DNA of 64,000 bases from Candidatus Latescibacterota bacterium. GTDB lineage: Bacteria; Latescibacterota; UBA2968. The stretch spans positions 124,001 through 188,000 of the forward strand of contig JAJEHL010000049.1 in assembly GCA_022823725.1 (NCBI GenBank), written 5' to 3'. Within the stretch, counting starts at the first letter, position 1, and every line of letters starts with the position of its first letter. This document shows, piece after piece, positions 41,982 through 51,608 of the stretch. Position numbers and translations under genes: made by a program. The notes beneath the pieces are model-generated. The model had not been told where the DNA came from, ran no database searches, and saw nothing but the letters and a program-made list of their open reading frames with translations.

Positions 41982-43934
41982 ATGGCACTTGGGGAGGGAA
42001 TAGTTGATCGCGATGCACTCGCCGCGCGGGAAGGTGTGACTGCGCGGTCGATCATTGTGGGGTTGGCACTCGCGTTGCTGGTGATTGGGTGGAATACGTA
42101 TGTCGAATATATCGCCCACACCGCGCGTATGAATATCACGCATTTTCCGATAGCATTGTTCGCGCCTTATGTGGTGTTGACTCTGGGCAATGCACTCGCG
42201 CGTCGATGGCAGGTCCCATGGACATTGACGAGTACCGAAGTATGGACGATTCTGGCGATGGGATTGGTGGGAGCTGCTGTTCCCGCCTTTGGGTTGACGA
42301 GTTATTTTTTGGGCATGATTTCCATTCCCTATTATCTCGCCACGCCAGAGAATCAGTGGGGAAGTTATTTTCACCAATATTTGCCCAACTGGTTGATTCC
42401 CTCTAATGAAGGCGGGGCTATGCAGTGGTTGTTTGAGGGCTTGCCGAGTCCGGACATGCCCATCCCCTGGGGCGTGTGGTTTGTGCCTTTGTTTGGGTGG
42501 ATGACGTTTATTGCCGCGATTGTCGTGGGATGTATTTGCCTGGCGGTGATGCTGCGCAAACAATGGGCAGAGCACGAGCGGTTGGCGTATCCCATTTTGC
42601 ATCCGGCAGGCGATCTGGCCGAAGCCGAGCACAGAGTACCTCTTTTAAAGAATAAGTTCTTTCTTTTTGGCGCGGCCATTCCTTTTCTCATCCTGTCCTG
42701 GAATATCATCAGTTATTTTTCTCCCGGATTTCCGGTTATCAGCCTGGGACCGGGGTGGATGCCCATGGGTGTGTATTTTCCGCGCATTCACGTGCGGTTT
42801 AATTTTTATACTGTGGGCTTTGCCTATTTTGCCAACCTGGATGTGCTGTTTTCCATCTGGGTATTTTATTTGTTTTACTGTGTTCAAGCTATGTTTTACA
42901 GGCGCGTGGGGATTAATCTGAGCAATAAAGGCAGTGCTGCAGATGCGACGACCTCGCTACAAGCTGGGGGCGCGTTTGTGGCGATGGTTTTATTTGGATT
43001 GTGGATGGCGAGGTTCCACATTCGCGATGTGTTTGTCAAAGCGTTTCGCGGAGATCGACAGATTGATGATTCAGATGAGATGCTTTCGTATCGGGCGTGT
43101 GCGTTTGGCCTGCTGTTTAGTCTGGTTTTTCTGATTTTCTGGTTCCAGGCTGTGGGCATTAGCTGGGCTGTTGCGATTGTCCTTACGCTCGGTATTTTTA
43201 TTACTTATCTGGGCACGGCACGGGTGATTGCCGAGACCGGTGTGGTTTATTTTAGCATGCCGATGACGCCCAATGGTCTCTTGCCCTTTATTTTTGGCCC
43301 CAAATCATTTGATGCTTCAACGCTGACGGCATTGCGTCTGGTCGATTCGGTGCGTTCACAGAACAAAGCGATGTTTATGCCCCCGCTCGTGCATGCGGCG
43401 CGTATTGCAGATATGGCGGGAAGAAATAAGAAACGACTCATTTTGGGTATTGGGCTAACGCTCGTGGTCGGCATTGGCGCTGCAATTGCCTATTCGCTTT
43501 ATCTGGGCTATTTGCACGGGGCGTATAATTTCAACGATTTTCCATTTACGCGCTATCCGCCGAGAACCTACGATGGCCTGGTCAAAGCCCTGAAGGGCGA
43601 AGAAAAATGGGAGAGCGAGCGTCCCCTGTTTTTGCTGTTGGGCGTTGGCATTTTTGCCGCGGTGAGTCTGATGCGCTACCGGTTTGCCTGGTGGCCCCTC
43701 GCGCCCATTGGCATGGTTGTGCCGCTGACGCATGCCGTTCATTCAGTTTTTTCTGTTTTTATGGCATGGGGTATCAAATCAATCATTTTACGTATAGGCG
43801 GCGTGGATCTCTATCGGCGTTTGCGTCCCTTATTTTTGGGGTTGCTCGTAGGCCATGCTCTGGGTGTGCTTCTGTCGTTTTTTGTCGATCAGATATGGTT
43901 TCCCGGACAGGGCCATCACACGCATTCGTGGTGA
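41982..43934 (+). CDS. Polytopic membrane protein, DUF6785/DUF6784 (OPT-like), second paralogue
   Basis: 650 aa with about 12-14 membrane segments (for example ARSIIVGLALALLVIGWNTY, WFVPLFGWMTFIAAIVVGCIC, MLSYRACAFGLLFSLVFLIFW). It matches the 643-aa protein at 19939-21870 segment by segment (SYFLGMISIPYYLATPENQWG, LRKQWAEHERLAYP, TARVIAETGVVYF, FPGQGH at the C-terminus). AGGAGG lies 12 bases before the ATG, a wide spacing. prmA follows 4 bp after the stop. Likely a transporter; substrate unknown. Confidence 0.78.
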   Translation: MALGEGIVDRDALAAREGVTARSIIVGLALALLVIGWNTYVEYIAHTARMNITHFPIALFAPYVVLTLGNALARRWQVPWTLTSTEVWTILAMGLVGAAVPAFGLTSYFLGMISIPYYLATPENQWGSYFHQYLPNWLIPSNEGGAMQWLFEGLPSPDMPIPWGVWFVPLFGWMTFIAAIVVGCICLAVMLRKQWAEHERLAYPILHPAGDLAEAEHRVPLLKNKFFLFGAAIPFLILSWNIISYFSPGFPVISLGPGWMPMGVYFPRIHVRFNFYTVGFAYFANLDVLFSIWVFYLFYCVQAMFYRRVGINLSNKGSAADATTSLQAGGAFVAMVLFGLWMARFHIRDVFVKAFRGDRQIDDSDEMLSYRACAFGLLFSLVFLIFWFQAVGISWAVAIVLTLGIFITYLGTARVIAETGVVYFSMPMTPNGLLPFIFGPKSFDASTLTALRLVDSVRSQNKAMFMPPLVHAARIADMAGRNKKRLILGIGLTLVVGIGAAIAYSLYLGYLHGAYNFNDFPFTRYPPRTYDGLVKALKGEEKWESERPLFLLLGVGIFAAVSLMRYRFAWWPLAPIGMVVPLTHAVHSVFSVFMAWGIKSIILRIGGVDLYRRLRPLFLGLLVGHALGVLLSFFVDQIWFPGQGHHTHSW

Positions 43935-43938
43935 GAAA

Positions 43939-44766
43939 GTGAATACTTATTTTCAAGTATCTGTTGTCGTTCCGAGCGCGCGGGTTGAAATTGTGTCTGC
44001 CCAGTTGTTTGAACTGGGGTGTTGTGGTGTGGTGGAGGAAGATATAAGCGATGGCGTTCGTTTAACGGCGTATTTTGAGGCGGCGCAAAATGAAGCGGAG
44101 ATACGACAGGCTCTCGTACCCTATGAGTGCCGCTTTGAACAGGTGCCCGATACGGATTGGACACTATCGTGGCGTTCTTTTTTTCGGCCTGTTTACCCCT
44201 CCCCTCGCATGGCAATTTGTCCACCGTGGGACAGGGTGCCCGATCCCCCGGGCGGTTTTGCAATTGCGATTGATCCTCAAATGGCGTTTGGAACCGGGCA
44301 TCATGAGACAACGAGCCTGGCGCTTTTGGGTTTGGAGAAGAAGATAATGTCAGGGGATCGGGTGATAGATGTTGGGACGGGATCGGGGATTTTGAGCATT
44401 GCTGCTGTGAAGTTAGGGGCGTCTGAAGTAGTGGCTGTGGATATCGAGGCGGATGCGATTGAGAATGCCCGGGCCAACTGTGTTTTGAATGGCGTGGATA
44501 CAAAGGTGGTTTTAGGGCAGTATTCGGTCGATAGGGTATCGGACATTTTTGATGTGGTGGTTGCCAATATCATCAGTAGTATTTTATTGCCTATGGTTCC
44601 GGCATTGGCAAAGCGACTGCATCCCGAAGGATACGCGATTTTGGGGGGTATTTTGGACCGCGAGCGCGAGGTATTTTGCACGGTGCTGGACAGGACCGAT
44701 CTGGTGATTGATGAGATGATAGAAGATGGCGAATGGTTGTGTGCGATTGCGCGCAAATCCCGATAG
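43939..44766 (+). CDS. prmA: Ribosomal protein L11 methyltransferase
   Basis: 275 aa. SAM-dependent enzyme that trimethylates ribosomal protein L11. N-terminal substrate-recognition domain (1-100, FQVSVVVPSARVEIVSAQLFE), the WRSFFRPVYPSPRMAICPPW linker, FGTGHHETTSLAL, and motif I VIDVGTGSGILSIAAVKLGA with VAVDIEADAIENARAN and DVVVANIISSILLPM. The GTG start at 43939 has GGTGAG upstream and lies 4 bp after the transporter stop; the longer frame overlaps that gene. It is in an operon with a GIY-YIG gene. Confidence 0.93.
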   Translation: MNTYFQVSVVVPSARVEIVSAQLFELGCCGVVEEDISDGVRLTAYFEAAQNEAEIRQALVPYECRFEQVPDTDWTLSWRSFFRPVYPSPRMAICPPWDRVPDPPGGFAIAIDPQMAFGTGHHETTSLALLGLEKKIMSGDRVIDVGTGSGILSIAAVKLGASEVVAVDIEADAIENARANCVLNGVDTKVVLGQYSVDRVSDIFDVVVANIISSILLPMVPALAKRLHPEGYAILGGILDREREVFCTVLDRTDLVIDEMIEDGEWLCAIARKSR

Positions 44767-44774
44767 GATAAACT

Positions 44775-46166
44775 GTGGACCAAACTGTTAAGGATCGCAT
44801 CTACGCTTTTTTAGAGCAGCGCGATACGGGTGTACACGCAGAGGTGCTGGCTTCTGAGGCACTGGGGTTACACGGCGCCCGCGGTCCTATAGCCGATAAA
44901 GTGGTGCGCGCAGCTATTGATGATGATCCTCGATTTGTATGTGATAACAGTGGTATATGGTACTTAAGACCTCTTGGACAGGGTAAGACTCTGCGGGAGG
45001 TTTCTTTTTTTTGTTTTGGGCTGATTCCGTCTGCGGATGCAGAGGTTTATGCACTCGCAGGGCGCAAGGTGCAGATGGGGGCACGCGAGACGCTGTTTCC
45101 CACGGTTCAGGTTCGCAGGGATGGTCGAGAGAACACTTTGGATTCTTTTGCCGAAGGGGTGAGCGATGCGGTTCCCGTGGGATTTCAGTGGTCCAGGATG
45201 CGGAGAGATTTGAATAGGCTGAGTCGTCTGATGATGGGCAATGCGATCGTGGATTCCGGAATTTGCCTGTTCAAGTTGGGGCGGCGTTTTTATCCCGATG
45301 TCCAATTGCATTCTGTCGAGGATTTGGCTTCTGCTATGGGGCTGTCTTTTGTGTCGGATCGCGGAACTGAAGGAGAGGCGAGTTTGCAGGCCGATGTGTT
45401 GTTGCATCTTTTGGAACGGTGTGAAGAGGAGGGTCTCAATACAATTGAAGCACTGACCTCCGCGCTGTATCCAGATCCCGTTCCAATACATTTTGATGCG
45501 TATGCTTTTGACGAGGTATTTTTGAGCGCGTTGCCCGAGTTGCCGGGGGTTTATATTATGCGGGATCGCGAGGGCGGCGTGATTTATGTGGGCAAGGCGG
45601 TGAATTTGCGGAGGCGCGTGGGCAGTTATTTTGCCAGAAGGTCGGAGCGACCGAAAAAGACGCAACAGATTTTGGATCGGATATGGTCCATGGAAGTCGA
45701 GACGGTGGGATCTGAACTTGAAGCGCTCCTGCTCGAGTCAAAACTGATCGCGCTGTGCCAGCCAGAATTTAATACGCAGCTCGATGTACACAAGCGCGAT
45801 GTGGAATTGGGTGCTCTCAAAAATGTGGTGCTGATTTTGCCATCGGCTGAGTTGGATTGCGTTGAGTTGTTCTGTGTTGTGGATAGCATGTCTTTTGCAC
45901 AAGTACGAGCGAGTAAAGATCTATGCGATTGGGATGCGGTGGAACAGGCTCTGCACGAGTTTTACTTTTTAGGGGAATCGGAATCAGACCTTGAGACAGG
46001 TGCTCTTTTTGAAATTTTGAAAAGCTGGATGGTCGCAAAACGCGATGCGATAAATTGGGTGGATATGGATCGGTCAGGGAGTCCCGAAAATGCGTTGCGG
46101 ATCGTGCGGGAATACGTGCAACAATGCGAGGATGAGGATTGGGAGAAAATTTCCTGGCGGGTGTAG
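44775..46166 (+). CDS. GIY-YIG endonuclease-domain protein with degenerate exonuclease-like N-terminal part
   Basis: 463 aa. N-terminal winged-helix-like segment (1-65), then a DnaQ-like region (about 75-215) in which the DxE of motif I reads FCFG and the HxAxxD motif III reads GTEGEASLQAD (only Asp207 kept), so it is probably inactive. The GIY-YIG domain (255-340) has GVY at 258-260, YVG at 271-273 followed by Lys274, NLRRRVGSYF and an ELEALLLESKLI segment with the catalytic Glu. This order recalls DnaQ-UvrC/Cho fusions. Gene lies 8 bp after prmA. A role in DNA repair is likely. Confidence 0.78.
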   Translation: MDQTVKDRIYAFLEQRDTGVHAEVLASEALGLHGARGPIADKVVRAAIDDDPRFVCDNSGIWYLRPLGQGKTLREVSFFCFGLIPSADAEVYALAGRKVQMGARETLFPTVQVRRDGRENTLDSFAEGVSDAVPVGFQWSRMRRDLNRLSRLMMGNAIVDSGICLFKLGRRFYPDVQLHSVEDLASAMGLSFVSDRGTEGEASLQADVLLHLLERCEEEGLNTIEALTSALYPDPVPIHFDAYAFDEVFLSALPELPGVYIMRDREGGVIYVGKAVNLRRRVGSYFARRSERPKKTQQILDRIWSMEVETVGSELEALLLESKLIALCQPEFNTQLDVHKRDVELGALKNVVLILPSAELDCVELFCVVDSMSFAQVRASKDLCDWDAVEQALHEFYFLGESESDLETGALFEILKSWMVAKRDAINWVDMDRSGSPENALRIVREYVQQCEDEDWEKISWRV

Positions 46167-46202
46167 CGGCTTATCCGCTCTGGTAATTTTTTAGATGGAA
46201 TT

Positions 46203-48152
46203 ATGGATTTACAATTTGTACAAAACTTGTTCCGTGGTGGGGCTCACAGGATAGGGATAGCGACGATATTGTTCTTTGTATTTTCGAGCCTTGCCCATAG
46301 CAAAACGCAAGACGAACTCCTCGCCGAGAAATTTTCTCCCATTTTGATTTTGGCAGAAGAACCAGAGAACCCAGGTCGCAGAGTAATATTTCCCGAACCC
46401 GTAGAAATCATGGGCGCGAAATCCGCTGCTAACCTCTGGTTTTCAGTGAAAGTCTATGGCCGAACAACGGAAGGGAAATACGGTCAAGGGGATATCGGAA
46501 ATTACAAATATTCAGATGTAATAAAAGCGTTTCCCAAATTCAATTCGCTTCCCAAAGTCGATTTTTCAAAAAATGAATTTGCTTTTTTATCCAAAGAGTT
46601 CATTTATCGAGATACGATATTGTTAGACGTCCTAAAAGTGTTAGAAGCCCGTTCTGTCCAGGCAGGTCCTGTACAGGTAGCAATCCAAATAGATCCTATA
46701 GAGGAAGGTTCAGCAAAGGTAAGTTCTATAGAGATAGCAGAAATAGCAGAGGTAGATTCGGCTCTTTTTTTTGATCCACATTTTGACTATCCCGGCAATA
46801 AGGAAAAAGGTTCTGACACAGAAAACTGGTATCACTATTATGAAAATACTATTCACCCTCGCGCTGGAATGCATTTTAAGAATACAGCTTATGTGCATAT
46901 TTTTCAGGTTGAGAGCAGTGTTCCCGCATATCACGACAAATTTACAATACGGTATTATTACTTTTATCCTTTTAATGATTGGAGAAACAACCACGAAGGG
47001 GATTGGCCGTTCATTGACGTCATTATAACAGACCGCGATACCGCTAAGGCGGAGCTTTTTGGCGTGAACTACTCGTTTCACGGTGACGGGTTAAGTTATA
47101 CAAAAAAGGGCGGCAGAAAATTCAATCCTCAGAAAGAATTTGCACCCGCCGAAGGTGGCACGCATCCCGTGGTCTATATCGGGGCGGGGTCTCATGGCAG
47201 TTTTCCAACCGGTGGTGATTATCCCCGACGAGTATGGTTCATTGATCTTACGGAACATCTGACGCACCATGGGATTGTTTTGAGTACCGAGATTGATGAG
47301 AACACAAATCCCGATCTCGCACAATATTATGATTTGGTGCTTTTGCCCACGCCCGATAGAGATAACGCCCATAATATGGGATTGTCAGCAGACATGAGTT
47401 GGTTGGGGGCCGAAGTAAGATGGGGCGAACTCGAAGTGGATTCGCCTTTGGATTGGCTACCGATAACTGCGATTGTCCAGAATAAATCTCCCGAGGGACC
47501 GTTTCACAAAAGCAACTGGAATAAATTTGAAACCGGCAGTTATGACAGTAAAAAGATTCCTCATACCGAGTTTCACCACTTCCCGATTCTTCAAGCGGTT
47601 ACCTGGCGAGATACCATTGACCTCCTGGGGGATATTGTGGTGTATCCTGGCGCGACCTTGACGATTGAGGCGGGAACGCTGATCCGCGCGTATCCCAATC
47701 GAGATATTCACGATATTGCAGATCCTGTGCGAGTCGATATTGTGAACTACGGAACGATAAATGCCGATGCGTCAGGAGGGCAGCAAATTGCATTTGAAGG
47801 TCAAATAGCTGAGCATTCATCTCAACCGAAAGCCGGCGATTGGTATGGCATCCGCAATTACGGCACATTGACCTTGAAAAATTGTAAAATTCAATATTCC
47901 GTGGTCGGTCTGGAGGGAAATGGCATCGAGATACTGGATAATGTGATATTGTTGAACAACACGAAGAATAATACGCTTGTCCAGTGCGATTTTAATGGCG
48001 ATGAGGCGGTGAATTTTGACGACTTTTTGTTATTTGTTGCGGTTTATGAAAAAAGTTCATCAGACTATGGCTTTGATGGCCGCATGGACTTGAATCGCGA
48101 TGGTACCATTAATTTTGCCGATTTCCTCATCTTTGTTAGTTGCTATCCCTGA
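46203..48152 (+). CDS. Secreted Vps62-like / beta-helix / dockerin protein
   Basis: 649 aa with an N-terminal signal segment (IATILFFVFSSLAHS, 19-33). A Vps62-like domain (about 225-345) has FTIRYYYFYPFNDWRNNHEGDW and YIGAGSHGSFPTGGDYPR, with the conserved His/Asp residues of that family. At about 465-600 is a beta-helix-like region (LLGDIVVYPGATLTIEAGTLI, WYGIRNYGTLTLKNC). The last 60 residues hold two calcium loops, DFNGDEAVNFDDFLLF and DLNRDGTINFADFLIF, as in dockerin type I. It may be a surface or secreted enzyme that docks to a scaffold. Confidence 0.72.
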   Translation: MDLQFVQNLFRGGAHRIGIATILFFVFSSLAHSKTQDELLAEKFSPILILAEEPENPGRRVIFPEPVEIMGAKSAANLWFSVKVYGRTTEGKYGQGDIGNYKYSDVIKAFPKFNSLPKVDFSKNEFAFLSKEFIYRDTILLDVLKVLEARSVQAGPVQVAIQIDPIEEGSAKVSSIEIAEIAEVDSALFFDPHFDYPGNKEKGSDTENWYHYYENTIHPRAGMHFKNTAYVHIFQVESSVPAYHDKFTIRYYYFYPFNDWRNNHEGDWPFIDVIITDRDTAKAELFGVNYSFHGDGLSYTKKGGRKFNPQKEFAPAEGGTHPVVYIGAGSHGSFPTGGDYPRRVWFIDLTEHLTHHGIVLSTEIDENTNPDLAQYYDLVLLPTPDRDNAHNMGLSADMSWLGAEVRWGELEVDSPLDWLPITAIVQNKSPEGPFHKSNWNKFETGSYDSKKIPHTEFHHFPILQAVTWRDTIDLLGDIVVYPGATLTIEAGTLIRAYPNRDIHDIADPVRVDIVNYGTINADASGGQQIAFEGQIAEHSSQPKAGDWYGIRNYGTLTLKNCKIQYSVVGLEGNGIEILDNVILLNNTKNNTLVQCDFNGDEAVNFDDFLLFVAVYEKSSSDYGFDGRMDLNRDGTINFADFLIFVSCYP

Positions 48153-48168
48153 GACCGATTTTTAGTCT

Positions 48169-49239
48169 CTACTTTCCCAAAGACTTTAGACCATGTCCCG
48201 TGAGGGGGGCGACGACGATTTCGTGTTTTTGATATGGGTATTTCACAAACGCTGCAATGGCTGTGGCCGAAGTGGGTTCGATGTAAAAGCCCATTTCGGC
48301 CATTAGTTTTTGGGCGTTGCGCGTTTCGTCGTCGTCAACGGTGAGAATGTCGCCTCCTGTTTTGTCAATGCACTGGACGATCTGCGCTGCGCGGGCGGGT
48401 TCGGCGATGGCGATGCCTTCGGCGATGGTCTCGGAGGATTTGCCCGTCCAGTTGGGCGTAAGCGGGGCGCAATGGGCGGATTGAACGGCGATGAGTTTGG
48501 GCATGTGGTCAATCAAATTCTGTTTGAGAAGATCCTTGAATCCGATGTAAGCACCGATCAGCAGCGTGCCATTTCCGGTTGGTATGATGAGTGTATCTGG
48601 CGCATTGAAGTTGCGTTGTTCCCAGATTTCATAAGCATAAGTTTTGGTGCCGTGAAAGAAAAAGGGGTTCCAGACATGGCTTGCATAAAAGTGTTTTTGC
48701 GCCGCGTCTTGAACCGCACGCGCCGTATCTTCCCGAGATCCCGGAATTTTGTACAGGTTTGCGCCGTAGCCCTGGATTTGCGCGAGTTTTGCTGCCGATG
48801 TGCTATCGGGAACGTATATGTCACAGGCAATTCCCGCACGCGCTGCATAAGCTGCGACAGCCGCGCCCGCATTGCCCGATGAATCTTCGACCATGTGGTG
48901 AACGCCCAGTGCTTTTGCATGGCTGATTAAAACGGTTGCGCCGCGGTCTTTGTACGAACCGGATGGAAACAGGTTGTCTTGTTTTACGAGGAGGGATTTG
49001 CCAGCGATAGTTACAGGTGTCAGCGGTGTGAATCCTTCATCAAGGGTGACGATATGGGCGTCGTCTTTGATGGGAATGGCTTCGCGGTAGCGCCATAAGG
49101 TCGGTGGCCGATGGGGAAGTGCGTCAATAATTAGCTCGGCGTCAAAGTGGAGATCAAAGAGGCCACCGCAGGTACAGCACCACTGCAAGGTGTCGGTGCT
49201 ACAGGTTTTTCCACAGTTTTGGCATAGCAAGTGGGGCAT
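48169..49239 (-). CDS. Threonine synthase-like PLP enzyme
   Basis: 356 aa fold-type II PLP protein. An N-terminal zinc ribbon (CQNCGKTC ... CCTCGG) is followed by TLDEGFTPL, the PLP lysine in PSGSYKDRGA, VEDSSGNAGAAVAAYAARAG, and the phosphate loop IPTGNGTLLIGAY. Closest to class II threonine synthase, which turns O-phosphohomoserine into threonine; a related diaminopropionate or cysteate-type lyase cannot be excluded. ATG 1 base after the M81 stop, so the two are co-translated. Confidence 0.85.
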   Translation of the reverse strand: MPHLLCQNCGKTCSTDTLQWCCTCGGLFDLHFDAELIIDALPHRPPTLWRYREAIPIKDDAHIVTLDEGFTPLTPVTIAGKSLLVKQDNLFPSGSYKDRGATVLISHAKALGVHHMVEDSSGNAGAAVAAYAARAGIACDIYVPDSTSAAKLAQIQGYGANLYKIPGSREDTARAVQDAAQKHFYASHVWNPFFFHGTKTYAYEIWEQRNFNAPDTLIIPTGNGTLLIGAYIGFKDLLKQNLIDHMPKLIAVQSAHCAPLTPNWTGKSSETIAEGIAIAEPARAAQIVQCIDKTGGDILTVDDDETRNAQKLMAEMGFYIEPTSATAIAAFVKYPYQKHEIVVAPLTGHGLKSLGK

Positions 49240-49240
49240 A

Positions 49241-50707
49241 CTATCCGTCTATTTCTCGCGGAGGTTGCACGCCATCGTCCAGTGGAAATATGGGGCGTTG
49301 GCATTTGGTATAGGGCAGGGATTTTAAGTTGGCACTGGTGGAGCCGGGTGCGTCAACAGGCACGATTCGGGCGGCGATTTCTTCGAAGTGAACCCGAAAG
49401 CCGTTGGGCGATTTGCACACGACGAGATCAAAGTCTCGCGGGTCGAGGCCGCGTGCTTCAAAGACTTTGCGGTCCATGATGCTTACCGGGCGCGTGGTCG
49501 CCATGATGCTGTAAGTCCCGGCCTGGAGAACAGCCGTGTTGCCCGCATGTCCCGATGTGCCCGTGCCTGTGACATAAGCTCCATCGGTGAGCAGTTGGAC
49601 ATAGACTTCGCATTCGAGGGGGGAAAAACGCGCTTTGTCAATGGCGCCGCCAATGGGAATGGTTATGGTGGCACCCACACCTGCGCTAAAGGCTGCTTCA
49701 ACAGCGGGAGGATCGACTATGGGCAGGAGTGCGCGGCCCTGGTAGTTGTGTTCAAATAGGCCCTTGAGAATAGCGTTGCTATCGCCTGATGCGCCCGAGG
49801 ATGTGGCATCGGCAGCGTCGGAAAAGACGGTGAGACCCCGAGTTTCTTCAGATAGGCGAATGGCGTCTGGAATTGCCGTGAGTGGTGCGGTGAAATGGTT
49901 GCGATTGTCCCACATGTATTGGGCGATGCGTTTGGCTTCGCGTTGTGCGCGTTCGGGATCGTTGTCGGTAAAGACAATGACGTTGGAGCGCAGATCGGGT
50001 ACATCGGTGAAGGGATTGCCGATATAGACCCCGCTACCCAGGCCGCCTTCGGAATTTTCTATTTCCTGACACCAGCGGATGGCCTGACCAAATCGTCCGG
50101 TTTTGGTGATGAGTTCGTCGCCTCGCACGAGCATGGGCAATCGGATATGCGCGACGGTGGGTTTGGCATTGCCATCGAGAAGGGAGAGGAGGTTGCGCGC
50201 ACCACGTTGTCCGGTTTCGTACATGTCGATGTGTGGGTATGTGTGAAAGGGAACCATAATGTCGGATTGCGCGATGAGGCGGTCGGTGATGATGCCGTGC
50301 AGGTCATAGGTGGTGACAATGGGTACATCGCCGAGGATATTGCGGATTTCAGTGAGGACATGTCCTTCGGGATCGACCTCGGTTTCGCCAGCCATTGCGC
50401 CGTGAAAGACCATGAGCATCCCGTCTGCGGGAGCGTTGTTGCGAATGCCTGTGAGCAGTTCATCCATGAGCCTGTTGAGGTCCGCGTCGGCGACTGGCCC
50501 GCCGGATACAGATGAGGCAGAATAGACGGGCATCAGGTCGATGTCCCCGCGTTCGGCAAAGATGTCGAGCGCGCCAGCGATTTCGGTATTGCTACCCCGC
50601 AGTGTGAGGAGTTCATCGCCAAACATTACGTCGAACATATCGTAGGGCGTGCGCGCCGGGTTAAAGCTGGATGTTTCTTGTTTGAAGGCCGCGAGTAGAA
50701 TTTTCAT
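49241..50707 (-). CDS. M81 family metallopeptidase (MlrC-like)
   Basis: 488 aa. MKILLAAFKQETSSFNPARTPYDMFD opens as in MlrC proteins; GMLMVFHGAMAGE, TYDLHGIIT and PFHTYPHIDMYETG hold the zinc-ligand Asp and His residues; FSDAADATSSGASGDSN and GGxxP-like segments complete the DUF1485 half. The characterised member opens linear microcystin breakdown products. ATG at 50707 has GGGAG at 5 bases; a longer frame (50737) overlaps the M55 stop. It lies between the M55 and threonine-synthase-like genes. Confidence 0.92.
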   Translation of the reverse strand: MKILLAAFKQETSSFNPARTPYDMFDVMFGDELLTLRGSNTEIAGALDIFAERGDIDLMPVYSASSVSGGPVADADLNRLMDELLTGIRNNAPADGMLMVFHGAMAGETEVDPEGHVLTEIRNILGDVPIVTTYDLHGIITDRLIAQSDIMVPFHTYPHIDMYETGQRGARNLLSLLDGNAKPTVAHIRLPMLVRGDELITKTGRFGQAIRWCQEIENSEGGLGSGVYIGNPFTDVPDLRSNVIVFTDNDPERAQREAKRIAQYMWDNRNHFTAPLTAIPDAIRLSEETRGLTVFSDAADATSSGASGDSNAILKGLFEHNYQGRALLPIVDPPAVEAAFSAGVGATITIPIGGAIDKARFSPLECEVYVQLLTDGAYVTGTGTSGHAGNTAVLQAGTYSIMATTRPVSIMDRKVFEARGLDPRDFDLVVCKSPNGFRVHFEEIAARIVPVDAPGSTSANLKSLPYTKCQRPIFPLDDGVQPPREIDG

Positions 50708-50733
50708 TTTTTCTCCCGTGCTTTTGCATATTC

Positions 50734-51516
50734 TCAATAATAATCCTGGATGGATTGCAGCGTTCGCCTCACGGTATAGGGATCAACGCGCTCTGCGCCA
50801 GAAAATCCGCGGCTGGCGGACTGCGCGGATTCGAGCCGTTTATAGCGCACTTCCATGCTGAGTGGCGATGAAAATGCAAAGGGTTTTATGGCGTTGCGTT
50901 TGGCTACGGCTTTCTGGACCGTTTCATAGATCTCATTTATTACCCGTTTGGGGTGTTTGCTTACCGCACAATTCCATCCCATCCCCTGCTTGGTCGTGAC
51001 TGTGACAACACCGGGGAAAAAACACTCGGCTTCCGCGGTTCCTTTGTCGTCACTTGAGGCAAAAATGACTGGCACCCCTCGCTCTCCCGCAACGGCCGCA
51101 TCTATGGCCATCTCTCCCACTTCTCGTCCGTTGATCTTGATCCACTGATACGTCGCCGAACTAAAAGTATGACACATCACGCCGTCAACTGTATTATCCA
51201 TGGCGTGATAGCCGACAAACGCCACGCCATCATAAGATTCGTCCATGCCGGGAAAACGGTGTTCAAATCCCACGCCGAGCGCGATATCGCATCGCTCGTC
51301 CAGGAGATCGTAATTCAGGTTTAAGCTCCCGTTGTGATTATCCCATACAATGACCTGTTCTGCTCCGGCTGCAAATAATCCGCGCACAGCCGCATCCGCT
51401 TCTCGCGTGGCCTGTAATTTGGCGAATTCTAAATTTCGGGAAGAGTTCAGGGATGCGCCAGGTGATCCCACGCCACAGGCTACGCCTTCGCAATCGACAG
51501 CGACGACAAATTTCAT
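50734..51516 (-). CDS. M55 family D-aminopeptidase (DppA-like), second copy
   Basis: 260 aa. All metal ligands line up at the DppA positions: Asp8 and Glu10 in VAVDCEG, His61 in WDNHNG, His104 in FVGYHAMD and Glu135 in INGREVGEM. ATG at 51516 has AAGGAGG at 5 bases; the frame to 51576 adds only a Lys-rich stretch. Lengths and spacings match DppA more closely than the copy at 6200-7033. First gene of an M55-M81-threonine-synthase-like operon. Confidence 0.94.
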   Translation of the reverse strand: MKFVVAVDCEGVACGVGSPGASLNSSRNLEFAKLQATREADAAVRGLFAAGAEQVIVWDNHNGSLNLNYDLLDERCDIALGVGFEHRFPGMDESYDGVAFVGYHAMDNTVDGVMCHTFSSATYQWIKINGREVGEMAIDAAVAGERGVPVIFASSDDKGTAEAECFFPGVVTVTTKQGMGWNCAVSKHPKRVINEIYETVQKAVAKRNAIKPFAFSSPLSMEVRYKRLESAQSASRGFSGAERVDPYTVRRTLQSIQDYY

Positions 51517-51608
51517 TGATACCTCCTTTTTTTCTTCCTTCTTGACAGCTTTTAATGCTTTGTGTATTTTTCGCATGGAACGAGAATAGTAATTTTTTAT
51601 ATCTTAGA

